Assembly: GCF_000526935.1 (NCBI RefSeq)
Contig: NZ_JAHA01000007.1
Location: 1-64,000 of the forward strand
From: Butyrivibrio sp. FCS014
Lineage (GTDB): Bacteria; Bacillota; Clostridia; Lachnospirales; Lachnospiraceae
Direction of reading: 5' to 3'
Length of the DNA stretch: 64,000 nt
The notes beneath the pieces were generated by a model. That model saw nothing but the letters and a program-made list of their open reading frames with translations, made no database searches and had not been told where the DNA came from. Shown piece by piece: positions 62,171 to 64,000 of the stretch. Every line of letters starts with the position of its first letter. The first letter of the stretch is position 1. A program made the translations under genes and the position numbers.

Positions 62171-63541
62171 ATGCAGAATAAATCAATTGTAAGGGACCTC
62201 ACAGTGGGGGATCCCATGAAACTCATTATCGGATTTGCAATGTCTCTTTTCTGGGGCATGCTTTTCCAGCAGCTTTATAACATCATTGATACCGCCATTG
62301 TTTCCTGGTTCCTGGGAAAAGAGGCATACACCGGAGTGGGCACCACCGGCGCCGTGAACTTCCTGATCATGGGATTTTGCATGGGCGTATGCAACGGCTT
62401 TGCCATCCCTGTTGCCCAGAGATTCGGAGCCAAGGACTTTAAGAGCATGAGAAAGTTCGTATCCCATGCCATCATTCTCTGCTCTGTATTCGCGGTAGTC
62501 ATGACATTTTTTGTAAGCGTATTTGCGCGTCAGATCCTGGTGGCCATGCGCACTCCCGCGGATGTTATTGATTACGCCTACGGCTACATCATCGTGATAT
62601 TCCTTGGAATTCCCGTGACCTATATGTACAACCTGCTCTCCGGTGTCATCAGAGCCCTGGGAGACAGCAAGCACCCTGTGCAGTTCCTTATTATTGCGTC
62701 CATCATCAACATTTTCCTGGACCTTCTGTTCATCGTGCCCTTCCACATGGGAATCACGGGAGCGGCCCTTGCGACTGTGCTGTCACAGGGGATTTCCGGC
62801 ATCATGTGCCTTGTGTTCATAATCCGCAAAATGGATATCCTCCACCTAAAGAAGGAGGACTGGGAGCTTGATCACTCTCATTTCATGATCCTTTTAAATA
62901 TGGGAGTTCCCATGGGACTTCAGTATTCCATCACTGCCATAGGAAGCGTTATTCTTCAGATGGCCATCAACGGCCTTGGAACAGATGCTGCGGCTGCGGT
63001 AACAACAGCGGCCAAAGTCGGAATGTTCTTCTGCATTCCCTTTGACGCCCTCGGATCCACAATGGCTACCTACGGCGGTCAGAACGTTGGGGCAAAAAAG
63101 CTGGAGCACCTTCAGCAGGGCCTTGTGGCAGCCGTAAAGCTTGGCTGCGGCTATGCGCTCCTGGCATTTCTGGTGCTGTACTTCTTCGGAAGGTCCTTTG
63201 CTCTGATATTCCTTGATGCTTCGGACGTTGCCTGCCTTGATAACGCGCATCTGTACCTTATCATCAACAGCGCCTTCTATATTCCCCTGGCTCTTGTAAA
63301 CATAGTCAGATTCCTGATCCAGGGAATGGGCTTTTCAATGTTTGCTGTTTTGGCGGGAGTTATGGAGATGATAGGCCGAACCCTGGTGGCGGTAGTGCTG
63401 GTTCCGATCTTCGGATTCCCCGCAATCTGTTTCGCCAGCCCCATCGCATGGATACTGGCGGATGCCTTCCTGATCCCGGCCTATATTTCCGTAAAGAACA
63501 AGCTTAAGAGAATCTTCAACGGTCAGGTTGAAGTCTACTGA
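62171..63541 (+). CDS. MATE-family multidrug efflux transporter
   Basis: Exports drugs or other cations in exchange for Na+ or H+. The 456 residues form twelve membrane segments in two related halves. The start MQNKSIVRDLTVGDPMKLII and FQQLYNIIDTAIVSWFLG are typical of NorM-like MATE proteins of clostridia (DinF/Bsub-type branch). In the second half GLQYSITAIGSVILQMAING and QNVGAKKLEHLQQG are the matching repeats. The ATG at 62171 is chosen because the alternative at 62111 would add a hydrophobic leader not seen in the family; the ribosome binding site TTGGGA is weak. Confidence 0.92.
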   Translation: MQNKSIVRDLTVGDPMKLIIGFAMSLFWGMLFQQLYNIIDTAIVSWFLGKEAYTGVGTTGAVNFLIMGFCMGVCNGFAIPVAQRFGAKDFKSMRKFVSHAIILCSVFAVVMTFFVSVFARQILVAMRTPADVIDYAYGYIIVIFLGIPVTYMYNLLSGVIRALGDSKHPVQFLIIASIINIFLDLLFIVPFHMGITGAALATVLSQGISGIMCLVFIIRKMDILHLKKEDWELDHSHFMILLNMGVPMGLQYSITAIGSVILQMAINGLGTDAAAAVTTAAKVGMFFCIPFDALGSTMATYGGQNVGAKKLEHLQQGLVAAVKLGCGYALLAFLVLYFFGRSFALIFLDASDVACLDNAHLYLIINSAFYIPLALVNIVRFLIQGMGFSMFAVLAGVMEMIGRTLVAVVLVPIFGFPAICFASPIAWILADAFLIPAYISVKNKLKRIFNGQVEVY

Positions 63542-63557
63542 TAAAGCTTAGAAAAGA

Positions 63558-64000
63558 TCACTGATTGTTGATGCCTGAAGTCATGTTGGGGTCAAGATCC
63601 GGATTGATCTTGGTAATGCGCCTGTCATAGGTGATAAGGCCGTTTACCTCTTCCTCAACATCACTAAGCTGAGTATATACCACTCCCGAGAGGCCCTTGG
63701 TGATAAGGGGCTTCATGGAGCCGTTCACAAGATTGTAATATGCGACACCCAGTTCATCCAGGGTGTCGTATTTTTTATATCCGTAAATCCTGTCCACGCT
63801 GCTGTGTCCGTCGATATGGCAGGCAAGGCCGCCGTACTCGGAGATCACAAAGGCGCGGTTTTCATTGTTGACTTCAACGGTGAGGGGCCTGAAATAGTTG
63901 TGGACACTTCTGAAGCTGCCGCTGCCCTCATCAAACCAGCCGCTGGCCTGGTCAATTGGACGGGTAGGATCCAGGTCTTTTGCCATGGTGGTGGCACCTG
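63558..64000 (-). CDS. Glycoside hydrolase family 2 protein, C-terminal part, cut by the window edge
   Basis: The reading frame runs off the right edge, so only the C-terminal 146 residues or so are seen. The end of a GH2 TIM barrel is clear: DPTRPIDQASGWFDEG, then FVISEYGGLA, where Glu in SEYGG is the catalytic nucleophile, and LSGVVYTQLSDVEEEVNGLI with the typical GH2 C-terminal sequence TYDRR. GH2 enzymes include beta-galactosidases, glucuronidases and mannosidases; the visible part cannot separate them. The MATE gene converges on it with 16 bases between stop codons and no clear terminator. Confidence 0.9.
   Translation of the reverse strand, partial: GATTMAKDLDPTRPIDQASGWFDEGSGSFRSVHNYFRPLTVEVNNENRAFVISEYGGLACHIDGHSSVDRIYGYKKYDTLDELGVAYYNLVNGSMKPLITKGLSGVVYTQLSDVEEEVNGLITYDRRITKINPDLDPNMTSGINNQ

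Overview
The window looks like chromosome of a motile, anaerobic, low-to-mid GC Gram-positive of the Lachnospiraceae type (a Butyrivibrio/Pseudobutyrivibrio-like genus is possible; I cannot fix it). The evidence is pyruvate:ferredoxin oxidoreductase with a clostridial ferredoxin, rubrerythrin, MecA, CdaA/CdaR, ComF-YvyF, the mbl-flhO-flhP order known from Bacillus, strong AGGAGG ribosome binding sites and TTGACA/TATAAT promoters. No tRNA, rRNA, CRISPR array or insertion sequence was seen.

Region by region. 1-4.4 kb: an AT-richer island of unrecognised genes, every one interrupted by frame changes, nearly all by one base in the same direction; the last gene ends in a HEPN-like domain. 4.5-9.4 kb: uvrB-uvrA, followed by a 163-bp imperfect palindrome. 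9.7-20.7 kb: surface glycan and pseudaminic acid locus: a Wzz-like protein, an EpsG-like polymerase, a PseA-like amidotransferase, a large membrane protein, a sialyltransferase-like glycosyltransferase, PseH, PseI, PseG, a helix-turn-helix regulator with its own promoter and operator, and PseF. 20.9-24.2 kb: mbl and three flagellar rod genes, matching the expected use of pseudaminic acid on flagellin. 24.3-31.5 kb: recD2, comF, yvyF, two membrane proteins, the c-di-AMP cyclase pair cdaA-cdaR and HPr. 31.5-36 kb: a DUF3048 lipoprotein, rfbD, a PAP2-like protein and a large membrane protein. 36-39.6 kb: hsp20 under a CIRCE operator, rubrerythrin, a HicB-like orphan, mscS, queT, tdk. 39.8-43.6 kb: gdpP-rplI-dnaB; with cdaA the window carries both synthesis and breakdown of c-di-AMP. 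43.6-47.9 kb: a duplicated hairpin repeat, a small ferredoxin, a leader peptide and the PFOR gene. 48-64 kb: nudC, mecA, a GH18 protein, sua5, rpiB, upp, dCMP deaminase, a SleB-like hydrolase, DUF402, a large extracytoplasmic protein, clpX, carbamate kinase, a MATE pump and the end of a GH2 glycosidase.

The signals most worth following are the directional frameshift cluster around the HEPN-like gene, the palindrome after uvrA, three genes that appear to be transcribed without a 5' leader, the autoregulated switch inside the pseudaminic acid operon, the twin hairpin repeats with a compensatory base-pair change after dnaB, and the leader peptide before PFOR. All calls come from reading the sequence; none has been checked against a database.
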